Below are positions 24,060-33,426 of a stretch of DNA of 64,000 nt, piece after piece. The stretch is from the NCBI GenBank assembly GCA_022791815.1, contig JAAVZU010000022.1, positions 1 through 64,000 on the forward strand, given 5' to 3'. The notes beneath the pieces were generated by a model. That model was not told the DNA's origin. It made no database searches and saw nothing but the letters and a program-made list of their open reading frames with translations. This stretch comes from Lachnospiraceae bacterium (GTDB taxonomy: Bacteria > Bacillota > Clostridia > Lachnospirales > Lachnospiraceae). Each line of letters begins with the position of its first letter. The first letter of the stretch is position 1. Made by a program: the position numbers and the translations under genes.

Positions 24060-24938
24060 ATGGAGTTACAATTACAACATTTAAGTAAGCGATATGGAAC
24101 AAAGCGTGTTGTAGACAATATAAATGTCAACTTAAAACCAGGAGTATATGGCTTACTTGGAGCAAATGGTGCAGGAAAGACTACCTTAATGCGAATGATA
24201 TGTGGTGTTCTTAAAGCTACTTCTGGTGATATTCGTCTGAATGGTAAAACAATGCAGGAATTAGGTGAAGAATATTACACGCATTTAGGCTATATGCCAC
24301 AGAATTTTGGCTTCTATCCCGATTTTACTGCTCGTGAATTTATGTTGTATATGGCAGCAGTGAAAGGGCTTGATAAAAAAGAAGCAAAATTAAAAACGGA
24401 GAAACTGCTTAATATGGTTAATCTGTATGATGTGGCAGACAAGAAAATTAAATTCTATTCTGGTGGTATGAAGCAACGATTGGGAATTGCACAAGCAGAA
24501 CTTAATTCTCCATCTATTTTGATATTAGACGAACCAACTGCAGGTCTTGATCCAAAAGAGAGAGTGCGTTTCCGCAACCTGATTTCAGATTTCGCAAAGG
24601 AAAAAATTGTTATCTTGTCAACACATATTGTATCTGATGTTTCTTATATTGCAGATACCATTTTAATAATGAAAAATGGCAGTTTTTTACTGCAAAAACC
24701 AATGACTGTAGTTACGGAAGATATCAAAAGCAAGGTGTGGGAAGTCTTAGTAGATGAACGAACTGCTTTGGAATATAGCAAACACTTTTCGGTTGTTAAT
24801 TTACATCATGAAAATAATATGGTACGGCTGCGAATCGTAGATGAAAATGCACCAACAGTTGATGCATTTACCGTGGAACCAAGTTTAGAAGATTTATTTT
24901 TGTATTATTTTGGAGAAGATGCACAGGAGGAAAAATAA
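24060..24938 (+). CDS. ABC transporter ATP-binding protein
   Basis: A 292-residue ATPase subunit of an ABC-2-type exporter. Walker A GANGAGKTT (about residues 37-45), Q-loop YMPQNFG, signature FYSGGMKQRLGIAQ, Walker B ILILDEPTAGLD and H-loop LSTHIV are all intact, followed by a ~75-residue C-terminal extension. It binds ATP to power the permease encoded next. It follows the two-component genes after phased TTAAG boxes and a terminator, which suggests induction by that system. AGGAGG upstream. Confidence 0.93.
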   Translation: MELQLQHLSKRYGTKRVVDNINVNLKPGVYGLLGANGAGKTTLMRMICGVLKATSGDIRLNGKTMQELGEEYYTHLGYMPQNFGFYPDFTAREFMLYMAAVKGLDKKEAKLKTEKLLNMVNLYDVADKKIKFYSGGMKQRLGIAQAELNSPSILILDEPTAGLDPKERVRFRNLISDFAKEKIVILSTHIVSDVSYIADTILIMKNGSFLLQKPMTVVTEDIKSKVWEVLVDERTALEYSKHFSVVNLHHENNMVRLRIVDENAPTVDAFTVEPSLEDLFLYYFGEDAQEEK

Positions 24939-24939
24939 G

Positions 24940-26166
24940 ATGTTAATTAAATATGAGTTTTTGAAAATACTACGTAAAAAGTCTACACTTATTGTTATGG
25001 CAGTCAGTTTAATTTTTACTGCATTTCTTTTCGGTCTGCCCATTATGCAATATCAAACCTATAATCAGGATGGTGTAATAAAAGGAGCAGAGGGAATTGA
25101 CTACCAAAAAAGGCAGTATTCAGATTTGTCTGTTTTTTTGTCAGAAAAATATATCAATAAAACAATATTAGGGGTACAACATCTTTTTGAAAATTCAGAT
25201 AATGTTGGTTATGATGGAAATGAACAATTTTTAATCGGAGATGCCTATTGGAATGCTATTGCACCAAGAGAAAAATTGCTTAATATGATTGCAAAGACTT
25301 ACGATAGCCCGGATGAAAACTCTGGTTATAATAAACTTCGTGATTTAGATGTAACAAATGGTGTAAATTTCTATCAAACAATGAAATCAAAAATTGACTC
25401 TTTACTAAACGCTCCATCTCGTGAGTTGTCTAACGAACAGAAAGAATATTGGAGTAGTATGGCAAGTAGGGTAGATACGCCATTGCAATATGGATATTAT
25501 GAGGGGTGGGAAATTATTATGAGCAGTTTTGAACTCTTAATGTTTGCAATATTAGCCATTTGTATTGTAGTTGCTCCAGCTTTTTCGGGTGAATACCAAG
25601 CAGGAACAGATGCTGTAATTTTAGCAGGTAAATATGGTAAAACAAAACTGATAACGGCAAAAATTGTGTCATCGTTTTTATTTGGAATTTTTGCATTGAC
25701 TCTTCATATTGTTTTGGCATGTGGACTGCCACTTACAGCGTTTGGTATAAATGGTTGGAATCTTCCTGTACAAATTGCAAATACAACAATACCATATCCA
25801 TTTACATTTTTGCAGGCTGCACTTTTAAGCATTTGCATCATTTACATGATATTGCTTGCTATGATAAGTTTGACACTCCTTCTATCATCAAAAATGAAAA
25901 CCCCATATCTTGTATTAGTGGTACTTATACCTATTCTTTTCATTCCAATGTTCCTGACACCAAATGGAACTACAGGAACATATAACCTGATTTTGTTCCT
26001 ATTACCTTATCGTGCTACAATGCCTGAAATAGGTAAATACATTTCGTATCAATTCGGCAGTTTAGTTTTGGATGCATTTTCGGTAAGAGCAATCCTGTAT
26101 GCAATTTTAACCATAATTATGTTGCCATTTGTAAGATTGGGATTTAAGAAACATCAGGTTGCATAA
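24940..26166 (+). CDS. ABC-2-type transporter permease
   Basis: A 408-residue membrane protein with one N-terminal helix (about residues 14-36), a large extracytoplasmic loop of ~150 residues, and then a cluster of at least five helices. This layout is typical of ABC-2 exporter permeases. It starts 1 nt after the ATPase gene stop, with AGGAGG at 24925-24930. The substrate is unknown; lantibiotic or cell-envelope stress export is a guess from the adjacent two-component system. Confidence 0.85.
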   Translation: MLIKYEFLKILRKKSTLIVMAVSLIFTAFLFGLPIMQYQTYNQDGVIKGAEGIDYQKRQYSDLSVFLSEKYINKTILGVQHLFENSDNVGYDGNEQFLIGDAYWNAIAPREKLLNMIAKTYDSPDENSGYNKLRDLDVTNGVNFYQTMKSKIDSLLNAPSRELSNEQKEYWSSMASRVDTPLQYGYYEGWEIIMSSFELLMFAILAICIVVAPAFSGEYQAGTDAVILAGKYGKTKLITAKIVSSFLFGIFALTLHIVLACGLPLTAFGINGWNLPVQIANTTIPYPFTFLQAALLSICIIYMILLAMISLTLLLSSKMKTPYLVLVVLIPILFIPMFLTPNGTTGTYNLILFLLPYRATMPEIGKYISYQFGSLVLDAFSVRAILYAILTIIMLPFVRLGFKKHQVA

Positions 26167-26206
26167 GTCGTGAATCATTGAGTATTAAGAATAAAAAGTT
26201 AAAACA

Positions 26207-26247
26207 TGCCCGCCAAATATACAGTTGATTTGGTGGGCAGTTTTATT
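26207..26247. terminator. bidirectional terminator between convergent operons
   Basis: TGCCCGCCAAAT (26207-26218) / ATTTGGTGGGCA (26228-26239), followed by TTTTATT on the plus strand and preceded by an A-rich stretch that supplies T's on the minus strand. It serves both the ABC operon and the convergent PHP phosphatase gene. Confidence 0.85.
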
Positions 26248-26281
26248 AGATCTTGTAATTATTCAAAAGTATGAACACTTA

Positions 26282-27106
26282 TCATATTTTTTCAAATAGA
26301 GGTTTTCTCTGCTCAAAAACAGCATACTGGGTTACTCCCAGTTGTTCCAAAATACCTGCTTCTTTTTTAAAATCATAACAAAGATGTTCTGGTTTATGAG
26401 CATCAGATCCAATCGTAATATATTTCCCCCCAAGTGTAAAGAAACGTTTTAGGAGTTCTTCTTTTGGGTGGGCAAAAGGTAAACCGTATTTTAAACCAGC
26501 AGTATTTACTTCTATTCCACGACCTGCTTTAATAATTGCTTTTAGTAAGCGGTCGATGTGTTCCTGGTATTTTTCTGGTTCATAACGAAATTCTTTATCA
26601 GGAACATAGCGGACTACATAATCCAAATGCCCATATACATCAAAGTTAGTAAATGCCTTTACATTTTCAATAATGGAATCAAAATATTGTCGTATGCCAG
26701 TATCCCCATCCCAGTAAATACTTTTCCAATAATCTGGAAAATAGGGATCGTATGCACCAATTAAATGAGAAGAAGCAATCACAAAATCAAAGGGATAAGT
26801 TTCGACCAATTTATTTAAACGGGGAGCAAGATAGGGTCTTACTCCCAACTCTATGCCGATAAGGATTTTTATATCTTTTTGGTATGTGATTCGCAAGGTA
26901 CGGATTTTATTAAAGTAAGTCTCTATATCAAATTCAAAAGGACGTCCTCCATCTAAATATGCGTTTGGATAGTCATAATCCAAATGATCTGTAAAACAAA
27001 TCCGGGTTAATCCCAAAGAAATCGCTTTTTCCACCATTGACTCTATAGGAGTTTGTGAATCTCCAGAAAAAGATGAATGTACATGATAATCTGCTGTAAT
27101 TTTCAT
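26282..27106 (-). CDS. PHP-domain phosphatase (histidinol-phosphatase family)
   Basis: A 274-residue PHP-domain hydrolase. Metal-ligand motifs in order: DYHVHSSFSGDS (HxH), CFTDHLDY, IGIELGV, ASSHLIG, YGHLDYV and GSDAHKPEH. The family includes histidinol-phosphate phosphatase (HisK type), but no other his gene is nearby, so another phosphomonoester could be the substrate. Translation starts with ATG at 27104-27106 behind TTAGGT. It lies 47 nt downstream of rqcH on the same strand and is probably cotranscribed with it. Confidence 0.85.
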   Translation of the reverse strand: MKITADYHVHSSFSGDSQTPIESMVEKAISLGLTRICFTDHLDYDYPNAYLDGGRPFEFDIETYFNKIRTLRITYQKDIKILIGIELGVRPYLAPRLNKLVETYPFDFVIASSHLIGAYDPYFPDYWKSIYWDGDTGIRQYFDSIIENVKAFTNFDVYGHLDYVVRYVPDKEFRYEPEKYQEHIDRLLKAIIKAGRGIEVNTAGLKYGLPFAHPKEELLKRFFTLGGKYITIGSDAHKPEHLCYDFKKEAGILEQLGVTQYAVFEQRKPLFEKI

Positions 27107-27153
27107 AATAATACCTAAGTCTTTTCAGACTAATTTCCTTTCTTGTACTTTAT

Positions 27154-28905
27154 TTATTCTTCCAGTTGCTTAATCCCTGTGATGTCTGGTGCAATCATAA
27201 GAGAGTAGTTTGTATAATATACAACAAATCCAGGTTTTGCACCTCCAGGTTTTTTTACATTTTTCTTTTCTGTATAGTCAATTTCTACTTTGTCTTGGTT
27301 GCTTCCTTTTGAGTAGAAGCCTGCAAGTCTTCCCGCTTCTTCAAAGGTACGGTCTGGTAAAGTGTCCCCATTGGTTTTTACCACAACGTGGGAACCAGCC
27401 ATTCCTTTTGCATGAAACCACCAATCGCCTCCGTTGGCAAACTTAAAGGTAAGCTCATCATTTTGAAAATTATTTTTGCCTACATACATGTGATAACCAT
27501 CGGAAGAGATGTAGTGAAAAGGTTTACTGGTAATTTTCTGTTTTTTATTTTTCTTATTTGTTATGCCTTTTCGACGGATATAGCCATATTCTATTAGCTC
27601 CTCTTTAAGCTGTACCAAATCTTCTTCCTCTAGGGCAATATCCAAGGAAGAGCTTATGGACTCTAAATGAGCAATTTCCTCCTCTGTATCTTTTGTTTGG
27701 GTAGTGAGTGCTTCAAAGGTACGTTTTAGCTTGCTATATCGGTCAAAATATTTTTTGCTGTTTTCCAAAGGAGATAAAGTTTCATCTAAAGGAATGGTAA
27801 TTTCTTCATTGGTATAATAATTGATACAAGTCAAAGATTTGTCGCCTTCTTTGGCTTCGTAACCATAAGTCTGCAAAAGTTCACCATAAATTTTATATTT
27901 TTCACGCTTTTTTGTATCATTAAGCTGCTTCATCTGCAAATCGTATTTTTTACGGCTGCGGTCTAATGCATTAGATACTACACGCCTTAAATCAGAAGAT
28001 TTCTGGTGAATACGGGTAATCTTATCTTTCATGGCATAGTAGTTTTCCAAAACTTTTGAAATGGAATCATAAGTATGAACTTCCAGATTTTCATAACAGG
28101 TAAGAGAAAGAGAAGCAAATTCTAAGGGTTCTTTATTTTTATATACAATATTGGGAAGGAAGTTACCAGCTTCCACGTCTTCCATAAAACGGGAAAAGTT
28201 CTGATAGAGATGAAGTTGTTCCATTTGGGATAGACTTTCTGTGGGCATGCCGCCATCAAGGGAAGCACGGACACAAAGTTCATTTGCCATCAGGGGGCTG
28301 AAACCAGTTAAGGTCATATAAATTGCTTTATTTAATGGGAGAGGTCTGGTTAATACTTCTTGAAAAAATTCCTCCTTGGTAATGGTTAGAGGATTAAATT
28401 TGTTCTGGGTTTGTGGTATAAAATAATCCCGCCCTGGTAAAACCTCACGGACAGAACTTACTAAACCAGAAATATGTTTGATACTATCAATAATTTTGTA
28501 ATCTTCATTACAAAAAATAATATTGCTGTGTTTTCCCATAATTTCTACCATAAGATATTTGGTACAGATATCACCTAACTCATTAAGATGTTCAATTTCA
28601 ATTTGAATAATACGCTCTAGGCTTGGCTGTGAAATAGACAAAATTCTAGCACTATTTAAATGCTTACGAAGAAGCATACAAAAATTTGGTGCAACCATAG
28701 GACTGGTTTTATTGTTTGGAGTTAAGTAAATAAGAGGGAGACTGGCACTGGCAGAAATAAATAGCCGTTCTTGTCCAGCAGTTCCCTTGATGGTAAGAAG
28801 CAGGGCATCATGTTCTGGCTGGGCAATTTTATTGATTCTGCCTCCAGCCAGACGGGATTGCATCTCCTTTACTATATTTGCAATGACAATTCCATCAAAA
28901 GCCAT
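27154..28905 (-). CDS. rqcH: RqcH / NFACT-family ribosome quality-control protein
   Basis: Binds stalled 50S-nascent-chain complexes and directs addition of alanine tails, marking peptides for degradation. The 583-residue protein has the NFACT-N domain (MAFDGIVIANIVKEMQSRLAGGRINKI), helix-hairpin and coiled-coil segments (about residues 290-430) and the C-terminal NFACT-R domain (YHMYVGKNNFQNDELTFKFA, DWWFHAKGMAGSHVVVK). Relatives were formerly annotated as fibronectin-binding proteins. I chose the ATG at 28905, preceded by AAAGGAG, as all family members begin MAFDG or MSFDG; a longer frame upstream is not needed. It follows the DUF5662 gene by 19 nt. Confidence 0.93.
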   Translation of the reverse strand: MAFDGIVIANIVKEMQSRLAGGRINKIAQPEHDALLLTIKGTAGQERLFISASASLPLIYLTPNNKTSPMVAPNFCMLLRKHLNSARILSISQPSLERIIQIEIEHLNELGDICTKYLMVEIMGKHSNIIFCNEDYKIIDSIKHISGLVSSVREVLPGRDYFIPQTQNKFNPLTITKEEFFQEVLTRPLPLNKAIYMTLTGFSPLMANELCVRASLDGGMPTESLSQMEQLHLYQNFSRFMEDVEAGNFLPNIVYKNKEPLEFASLSLTCYENLEVHTYDSISKVLENYYAMKDKITRIHQKSSDLRRVVSNALDRSRKKYDLQMKQLNDTKKREKYKIYGELLQTYGYEAKEGDKSLTCINYYTNEEITIPLDETLSPLENSKKYFDRYSKLKRTFEALTTQTKDTEEEIAHLESISSSLDIALEEEDLVQLKEELIEYGYIRRKGITNKKNKKQKITSKPFHYISSDGYHMYVGKNNFQNDELTFKFANGGDWWFHAKGMAGSHVVVKTNGDTLPDRTFEEAGRLAGFYSKGSNQDKVEIDYTEKKNVKKPGGAKPGFVVYYTNYSLMIAPDITGIKQLEE

Positions 28906-28924
28906 AATAATTCTCCTTTCATAA

Positions 28925-29482
28925 CTATTTTTTCTTTTTAAGTTCCCGAATGTAAGCAAAGGCTGCATCCTCCCCTTCTTCGGCAAGTTTAACCAGCATA
29001 CTTTCCAAAAGGTCAGAAGTTTCCGGATGCAAGACTCTACGTTTTTTTCCATTTTCAAAATAGGTTAGTGGACATTGGTTAGTGTATTTTTCTTTTAAAT
29101 ATATTTTACTGGCAGCTACCCTGTCACAAAACATTTCAATTACGTAACGGGTAGGCATTTTAACTGGACTAAGCATTCTTGTTTCTAAGTTGTAATCGGT
29201 CCAATATTCAAAATGATGTTTATTTCTTCCTTTGTGGTGCATCCATGCTTTGGAGTATCCATAATCATCTCTCTCTCCCTCGTTAGGGCTTCGGTAACCT
29301 TGATAATATTTTACTCCAACCCAGAACTCCCATAAACTATATTTGGATAGATCATGGAATAAACCTTGAAGAGGAATGCCAGCACGAAAACAATGATAGA
29401 TTACTTTGTGACGATGTTTTGTAATTGTATAAAAATGTCGAAATATATTAATAAACTGAAATTTATAATTGTTATTACTCAT
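28925..29482 (-). CDS. DUF5662 family protein
   Basis: A 185-residue protein that I place in DUF5662 by its composition: HFYTITKHRHKVIYHCFRAGIPLQGLFHDLSKYS at the N-terminus, then WMHHKGRNKHHFEYWTDY and KMPTRYVIEMFCDRVAASK. The conserved His/Asp residues (H...FHDLSKYS, HHKGRNKHHFEYW) hint at a metal site of HD-like type, but no activity is established. It is the first gene of the minus-strand unit with rqcH and the PHP phosphatase. AGGAGG (CCTCCT on plus, about 29488-29493) precedes its ATG. Confidence 0.75.
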   Translation of the reverse strand: MSNNNYKFQFINIFRHFYTITKHRHKVIYHCFRAGIPLQGLFHDLSKYSLWEFWVGVKYYQGYRSPNEGERDDYGYSKAWMHHKGRNKHHFEYWTDYNLETRMLSPVKMPTRYVIEMFCDRVAASKIYLKEKYTNQCPLTYFENGKKRRVLHPETSDLLESMLVKLAEEGEDAAFAYIRELKKKK

Positions 29483-29839
29483 GAAATCCTCCTAGGTAAA
29501 TGGTTCTCGTAACGATTATGTCAAGGTATGTCAGCCAGTAGGTAATATTTTTAGATATGATATAGATGCAGGTAAAACATAAATGACATAGTTAAATGGT
29601 AATGTATATTAATACATCTTTTTATTATAAGGGAAAACAAAAAACTTGTAAACCGCTTTCACTTGAGGTTGATGGGAAATTATGGTAAACTGGAACAGTT
29701 CAGCTATGCAGAATATGAATGGCAACGCTATCAAGCGGCTTCTAGCTGCGATAGCAGCGGTCTGCAATATAAGTCGTGAATAATTGAGGTTTATTTCCGC
29801 TTTGATGTGGAGGATTCGGTTAAAGGATGAAGAAGGTAC
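29483..29839. other. divergent intergenic region with decayed repeats
   Basis: It separates the minus-strand DUF5662-rqcH unit from the plus-strand lysozyme gene. Besides the promoter at 29663-29691 it holds AACAGTTCAGC (a half element end), a GCTGC/GCAGC hairpin, and a segment (about 29743-29792, GATAGCAGCGGTCTGC ... GTGAATAATTGAG) that recurs in decayed form at about 35504-35540 and partly at 26166-26183. No gene seen. Confidence 0.5.
29663..29691 (+). promoter_or_regulatory. promoter upstream of the GH25 gene
   Basis: TTGAGG (29663-29668), 17-bp spacer, TAAACT (29686-29691) with TGG before the -10. It would give a leader of about 140 nt. Confidence 0.55.
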
Positions 29840-30601
29840 ATGAGATTAAATAAGAAAGTTATTGTCATTATTTTTTTAATTGTTGCAGGGTTGTGGGTAT
29901 ATCTATTTTGTGTTTGGGAGGGGATTTTATGGATTCATGACCCAATTAAGCGTAAATATCCAGTTAGTGGGATTGATGTTTCCCATTATCAAGGCGACAT
30001 TGATTGGAAAGAAGTAGAGGAAAAAATGGATATTACTTTTGCGTTTATAAAGGCAACAGAAGGCAGCAGCCATGTAGATGAAAAGTTTTCCAAGAACTGG
30101 AAGGAGGCATCAAAGACAAAAATCTACATTGGTGCTTATCATTTTTTTAGTTTTGACAGTAGTGGTAAAGAACAGGCAGAACATTTTATAAAGACAGTGA
30201 AACCATTAGAAGATATGCTGCCACCAGTTGTAGATGTGGAGTATTATGGAGAAAAAGAAAAAAATCCGCCTAAAGTAACAGAGGTAAGAGAAAATTTAGA
30301 TGATTTTTTATTAAAGATTGAAGAACAATATGGTTGCAAACCAATTATTTATTCTACTATGTCTGTTTATGAAAGGTATCTAAATGAGTATTATAATGCT
30401 TACCCTATATGGATTCGCAATACCTATTTCCGTCCATTTTTGTTAAAAAACCGCCAATGGACTTTCTGGCAATATTCAGATAAAGGGGAGTGGCCTTACG
30501 GAACAAAGGAAGAGCATTTTGTAGATAAGAATGTTTTTGCAGGAAGCAAAGATACCTTTTTGAGGTATTTTGGTTACAGTTTGGAGGAAAATGAGAAATG
30601 A
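29840..30601 (+). CDS. membrane-anchored GH25 lysozyme
   Basis: A 253-residue peptidoglycan muramidase. The N-terminal segment (about residues 6-28) is a signal anchor, followed by a GH25 domain: VSGIDVSHYQGDIDW, FAFIKATEGSSHVD, YIGAYHFFSF, PPVVDVEYYG (catalytic acidic residues), KPIIYSTMSVY and WTFWQYSDKGE. It acts outside the membrane on the cell wall. The last codon overlaps the next ATG (ATGA, 30598-30601), so it is translationally coupled to the HAD gene. Confidence 0.92.
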   Translation: MRLNKKVIVIIFLIVAGLWVYLFCVWEGILWIHDPIKRKYPVSGIDVSHYQGDIDWKEVEEKMDITFAFIKATEGSSHVDEKFSKNWKEASKTKIYIGAYHFFSFDSSGKEQAEHFIKTVKPLEDMLPPVVDVEYYGEKEKNPPKVTEVRENLDDFLLKIEEQYGCKPIIYSTMSVYERYLNEYYNAYPIWIRNTYFRPFLLKNRQWTFWQYSDKGEWPYGTKEEHFVDKNVFAGSKDTFLRYFGYSLEENEK

Positions 30602-31263
30602 AGATAAAAGCTGTGATTTTTGATATGGATGGGTTGATGATTGATACTGAGAAATTATTACATCGTTATTGGATTCAGGCAGCTAATGAATATGGATATC
30701 CAATGACTATGGAACATGTGTTAGGAATCCGCAGTTTAGCTGCAAAGTATGCCAGACCTAAATTAAAATCTATGTTAGGAGAATCTTTTGATTATGATAA
30801 AGTGCGTAAGAGAAGAATGGAACTTATGTCAGACCATATAGAAAAATATGGAATTGAAAAGAAAAAGGGATTAGATGAACTGTTAGACTATCTTAAGGCA
30901 AGGAGGTATCCTTTGGCAGTTGCTACTGCTACAGATATGGAAAGAACGCAGAAATATCTTACAAAGATAGGAAAAATAGAATATTTTGATAAAATTATTT
31001 GTGGACCTATGGTAAAAAATGGGAAACCAGAGCCAGACATTTATATTGCTGCTGCAGAAAGTCTTGGTTTATCACCAAAGGAATGTATGGCATTGGAGGA
31101 TTCTCCTAATGGGATATTGGCAGCTTACCAGGCAGGATGTGTTCCGGTTATGGTGCCAGATTTGAGCATGCCAGATAATGATACAAAGAAACTTTTATAT
31201 GCACAAGTAAAGGAATTATCTGAGGTTTGTAAAATATTGGATGATTTAAGAATGAAAGAGTAG
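30598..31263 (+). CDS. HAD-superfamily phosphatase (beta-phosphoglucomutase-like)
   Basis: A 221-residue HAD hydrolase with nucleophile motif FDMDGLMIDTE, helical cap, ATATDM motif II, GKPEPDIYIAAAE Lys motif and ALEDSPNGILAAYQAG motif IV. It is similar in type to the HAD gene at 14926 but diverged from it. The substrate is unknown. The 4-nt overlap with the lysozyme gene shows coupling, which does not itself indicate shared function. Confidence 0.85.
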   Translation: MKIKAVIFDMDGLMIDTEKLLHRYWIQAANEYGYPMTMEHVLGIRSLAAKYARPKLKSMLGESFDYDKVRKRRMELMSDHIEKYGIEKKKGLDELLDYLKARRYPLAVATATDMERTQKYLTKIGKIEYFDKIICGPMVKNGKPEPDIYIAAAESLGLSPKECMALEDSPNGILAAYQAGCVPVMVPDLSMPDNDTKKLLYAQVKELSEVCKILDDLRMKE

Positions 31264-31321
31264 ACCACAATCGTTTTGTGGAAAATAAGGAAATATTACA
31301 TAACTTTGCCATATTATTACA

Positions 31322-31348
31322 ATACTATATTAAGGAAAGATATAGTAT
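31322..31348 (+). promoter_or_regulatory. perfect 9-bp inverted repeat before the GHL10 gene
   Basis: ATACTATAT (31322-31330) / ATATAGTAT (31340-31348) with a 9-base spacer, 47 bp ahead of the start codon. It could be an operator or a leader hairpin; no T-tract. Confidence 0.35.
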
Positions 31349-31394
31349 CTGATTGGGAATTGAACAGATATAAATATAAGGGAGGAAATAAAAC

Positions 31395-33245
31395 ATGAGA
31401 AAGAAGAGACTATGTTGCTGTTTGTTGGCTTTGATTCTTATTATGACCGGTATATTTGTACCAAGACCAGAAGTAAGTGCGGCAACGATTGCCATAAAAT
31501 ATGGTGGGAAAAAGTATACTTATGGGACAAAGAAGCAAACCAGTGCAACAGTAAATGGAAAAAAAATATCTTCTAAAATTCCTGGATTGATTATTAATAA
31601 TACAAATGTAGTTCCAGTAAAAGTATTTAAAAATGCATCCCTTGGAATTTCTTATAGCTATAATAGTTCTAAAAAGGTTGCTACTTTTAAGAAAAATGGT
31701 ACAACCCTTAAACTTACCATGGGTTCAAAAATTGCAAAAGTGAATGGAAAAAAGGTTACTATGTCAGCTAAGGCAGAGAGGATGTACCTTGTTAGTAACA
31801 AAACGTATTATCTAATGGTACCTGCCCGTTTTGTGGCAGAAAAACTTGGATTTACTTATGTATGGAATAATGAAAAAAGACTTTGTACGATTAATAATAA
31901 AGTTAAGACGACCACAACGCCGAAGATAATAACGGCAGTACCAGTGACAAAGGCACCAACTATAACAAAGAAGCCCAGTACTCCGGCTGTTCCTACAGCA
32001 ATGGCTAAGCCAACACCAACTGTCACCGCAACACCTGTAATTACGGTTAAACCAGCCAATACCAAGACACCAACTAGTACAAAAACACCCTCTGTTATAT
32101 CAACACCTAAAGTAACGCCTACTCCAGTTGTAGAGGAAGAAATGAAGGCAGTTTGGATTTCTTATCTGGAATTTAGCACAACAAAGCAAACAGAGACACA
32201 GTTCAAGAAAAAGATCAATACAATGTTTGATAATTGTGTCAGTTATGGGATGAATACAGTTATTGTGCAGGTAAGACCATTTAGTGATGCCATGTATAAA
32301 TCAGATTACTTTCCGTGGTCCAGATATGCATCAGGTACACAAGGAACAGATCCAGGATATGACCCATTAGAAATTATGGTAGATTTAGCACACAAAAAAG
32401 GTTTAAAGATACAAGCCTGGCTGAATCCTTACCGTGTCACTCTTGGCTCTACTAGTGCCTCATCTCTTGCCAGTGGTCATCCAGCAAAAAAATGGATGAA
32501 TAGTACCAATGCAAATACAAAGAGAAATGTATTAAGCTATGGGGGAAATTTATACTATAATCCAAGCAAGTCAGCAGTAAGAACATTAATTGTGAATGGT
32601 GTAAAGGAGATAGTGAAGAATTATGATATAGATGGCATTCATTTTGATGATTATTTTTATCCATCTTTTGATACCAGTAATTACCAGAATGTTTTTGATG
32701 CTCCAGAATATGAAACTTATGTAAAAAATTGTGAAGAAGCGGGAACAGAACCTAATTCTATTGTAAGCTGGCGAAGAGGCAATGTAAATAAGCTGGTAAG
32801 AGAGGTATATGCAGCAGTGAAGGAATTAGATTCCAATGTGGTTTTTGGAATTAGTCCAGCAGGTAATATTGATAATTTACTTAGCAATGTAAAATACTAT
32901 GCAAATGTTAAAACATGGATGTCAAATACCAATTATGTGGATTATATTTGTCCACAGATTTATTGGAGCTTTCAAAATAAAGTGTGTCCTTATGCAGGAA
33001 CCGTTGATCGCTGGATATCCTTAAAAAAGAGTGATACTGTTAAATTATACATTGGTATAGCTGTTTACCGAGCAGGTACTGATGCAGAGACTGAGTGGAA
33101 GAACTCAAATGATGTACTTAAAAGACAGATAGTTTATGGCAGAAATAAGAAAGAAGTTAGTGGATTTTGCTTTTACCGGTATGATTCCTTTCAGGCAGCT
33201 ACTAGTAAAAAAGAATTAGCGAATTTATTGCCATTATTGAAATAA
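31395..33245 (+). CDS. secreted GHL10-family glycosyl hydrolase with stalk domain
   Basis: A 616-residue exported protein. Residues 1-30 are a signal peptide (cleavage likely after VSAA). Residues ~31-175 resemble the copper-amine-oxidase-type N-terminal stalk domain (VNGKKVT ... VPARFVAEKLGFTYVWNNEK). A Thr/Pro/Lys linker of ~80 residues follows. Residues ~250-616 form a glycosyl-hydrolase-like-10 (DUF187/YngK) domain: MKAVWISYLEFSTT, NTVIVQVRPFSDAMYKSDYFPWS, GLKIQAWLNPYRV, DIDGIHFDDYFYPS, GISPAGN and YICPQIYWSF. It probably cleaves a surface glycan; the substrate is unknown. It has its own strong terminator. Confidence 0.88.
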   Translation: MRKKRLCCCLLALILIMTGIFVPRPEVSAATIAIKYGGKKYTYGTKKQTSATVNGKKISSKIPGLIINNTNVVPVKVFKNASLGISYSYNSSKKVATFKKNGTTLKLTMGSKIAKVNGKKVTMSAKAERMYLVSNKTYYLMVPARFVAEKLGFTYVWNNEKRLCTINNKVKTTTTPKIITAVPVTKAPTITKKPSTPAVPTAMAKPTPTVTATPVITVKPANTKTPTSTKTPSVISTPKVTPTPVVEEEMKAVWISYLEFSTTKQTETQFKKKINTMFDNCVSYGMNTVIVQVRPFSDAMYKSDYFPWSRYASGTQGTDPGYDPLEIMVDLAHKKGLKIQAWLNPYRVTLGSTSASSLASGHPAKKWMNSTNANTKRNVLSYGGNLYYNPSKSAVRTLIVNGVKEIVKNYDIDGIHFDDYFYPSFDTSNYQNVFDAPEYETYVKNCEEAGTEPNSIVSWRRGNVNKLVREVYAAVKELDSNVVFGISPAGNIDNLLSNVKYYANVKTWMSNTNYVDYICPQIYWSFQNKVCPYAGTVDRWISLKKSDTVKLYIGIAVYRAGTDAETEWKNSNDVLKRQIVYGRNKKEVSGFCFYRYDSFQAATSKKELANLLPLLK

Positions 33246-33265
33246 TCACAGATAGAGAATAAATT

Positions 33266-33310
33266 ATCCCCTGTTTGAAATCAAAATAAAACAGGGGATT
33301 TCTTATTTTT
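33266..33310 (+). terminator. terminator after the GHL10 gene
   Basis: ATCCCCTGTTT (33266-33276) / AAACAGGGGAT (33289-33299) followed by TTCTTATTTTT. Confidence 0.85.
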
Positions 33311-33350
33311 CTTGTTGTTATGTTATTTGTGAAAACAATACAATATCTGG

Positions 33351-33379
33351 TTGAATTTTTTGGTAAAATAGGTTATGCT
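33351..33379 (+). promoter_or_regulatory. promoter of the IMP cyclohydrolase gene
   Basis: TTGAAT (33351-33356), 17-bp spacer, TATGCT (33374-33379). The leader to the ATG at 33427 is only about 40 nt, too short for a purine riboswitch. Confidence 0.6.
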
Positions 33380-33426
33380 AATATTTATTAGATACTGTTA
33401 CAAATTTATAAGCAAAGGAGATAATT

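Noticed and set aside
27154-29058. Longer rqcH frame starting at 29058
   Set aside because: The extra 51 residues overlap the DUF5662 gene on the same strand and are not family-like; family proteins start at MAFDG, preceded here by AAAGGAG.
31264-31281. CCACAA/TTGTGG hairpin after the HAD gene as a terminator
   Set aside because: It is followed by A-rich, not T-rich, sequence on the plus strand.
33380-33426. Purine riboswitch before the IMP cyclohydrolase gene
   Set aside because: The leader after the promoter is only about 40 nt and lacks the three-way junction core.
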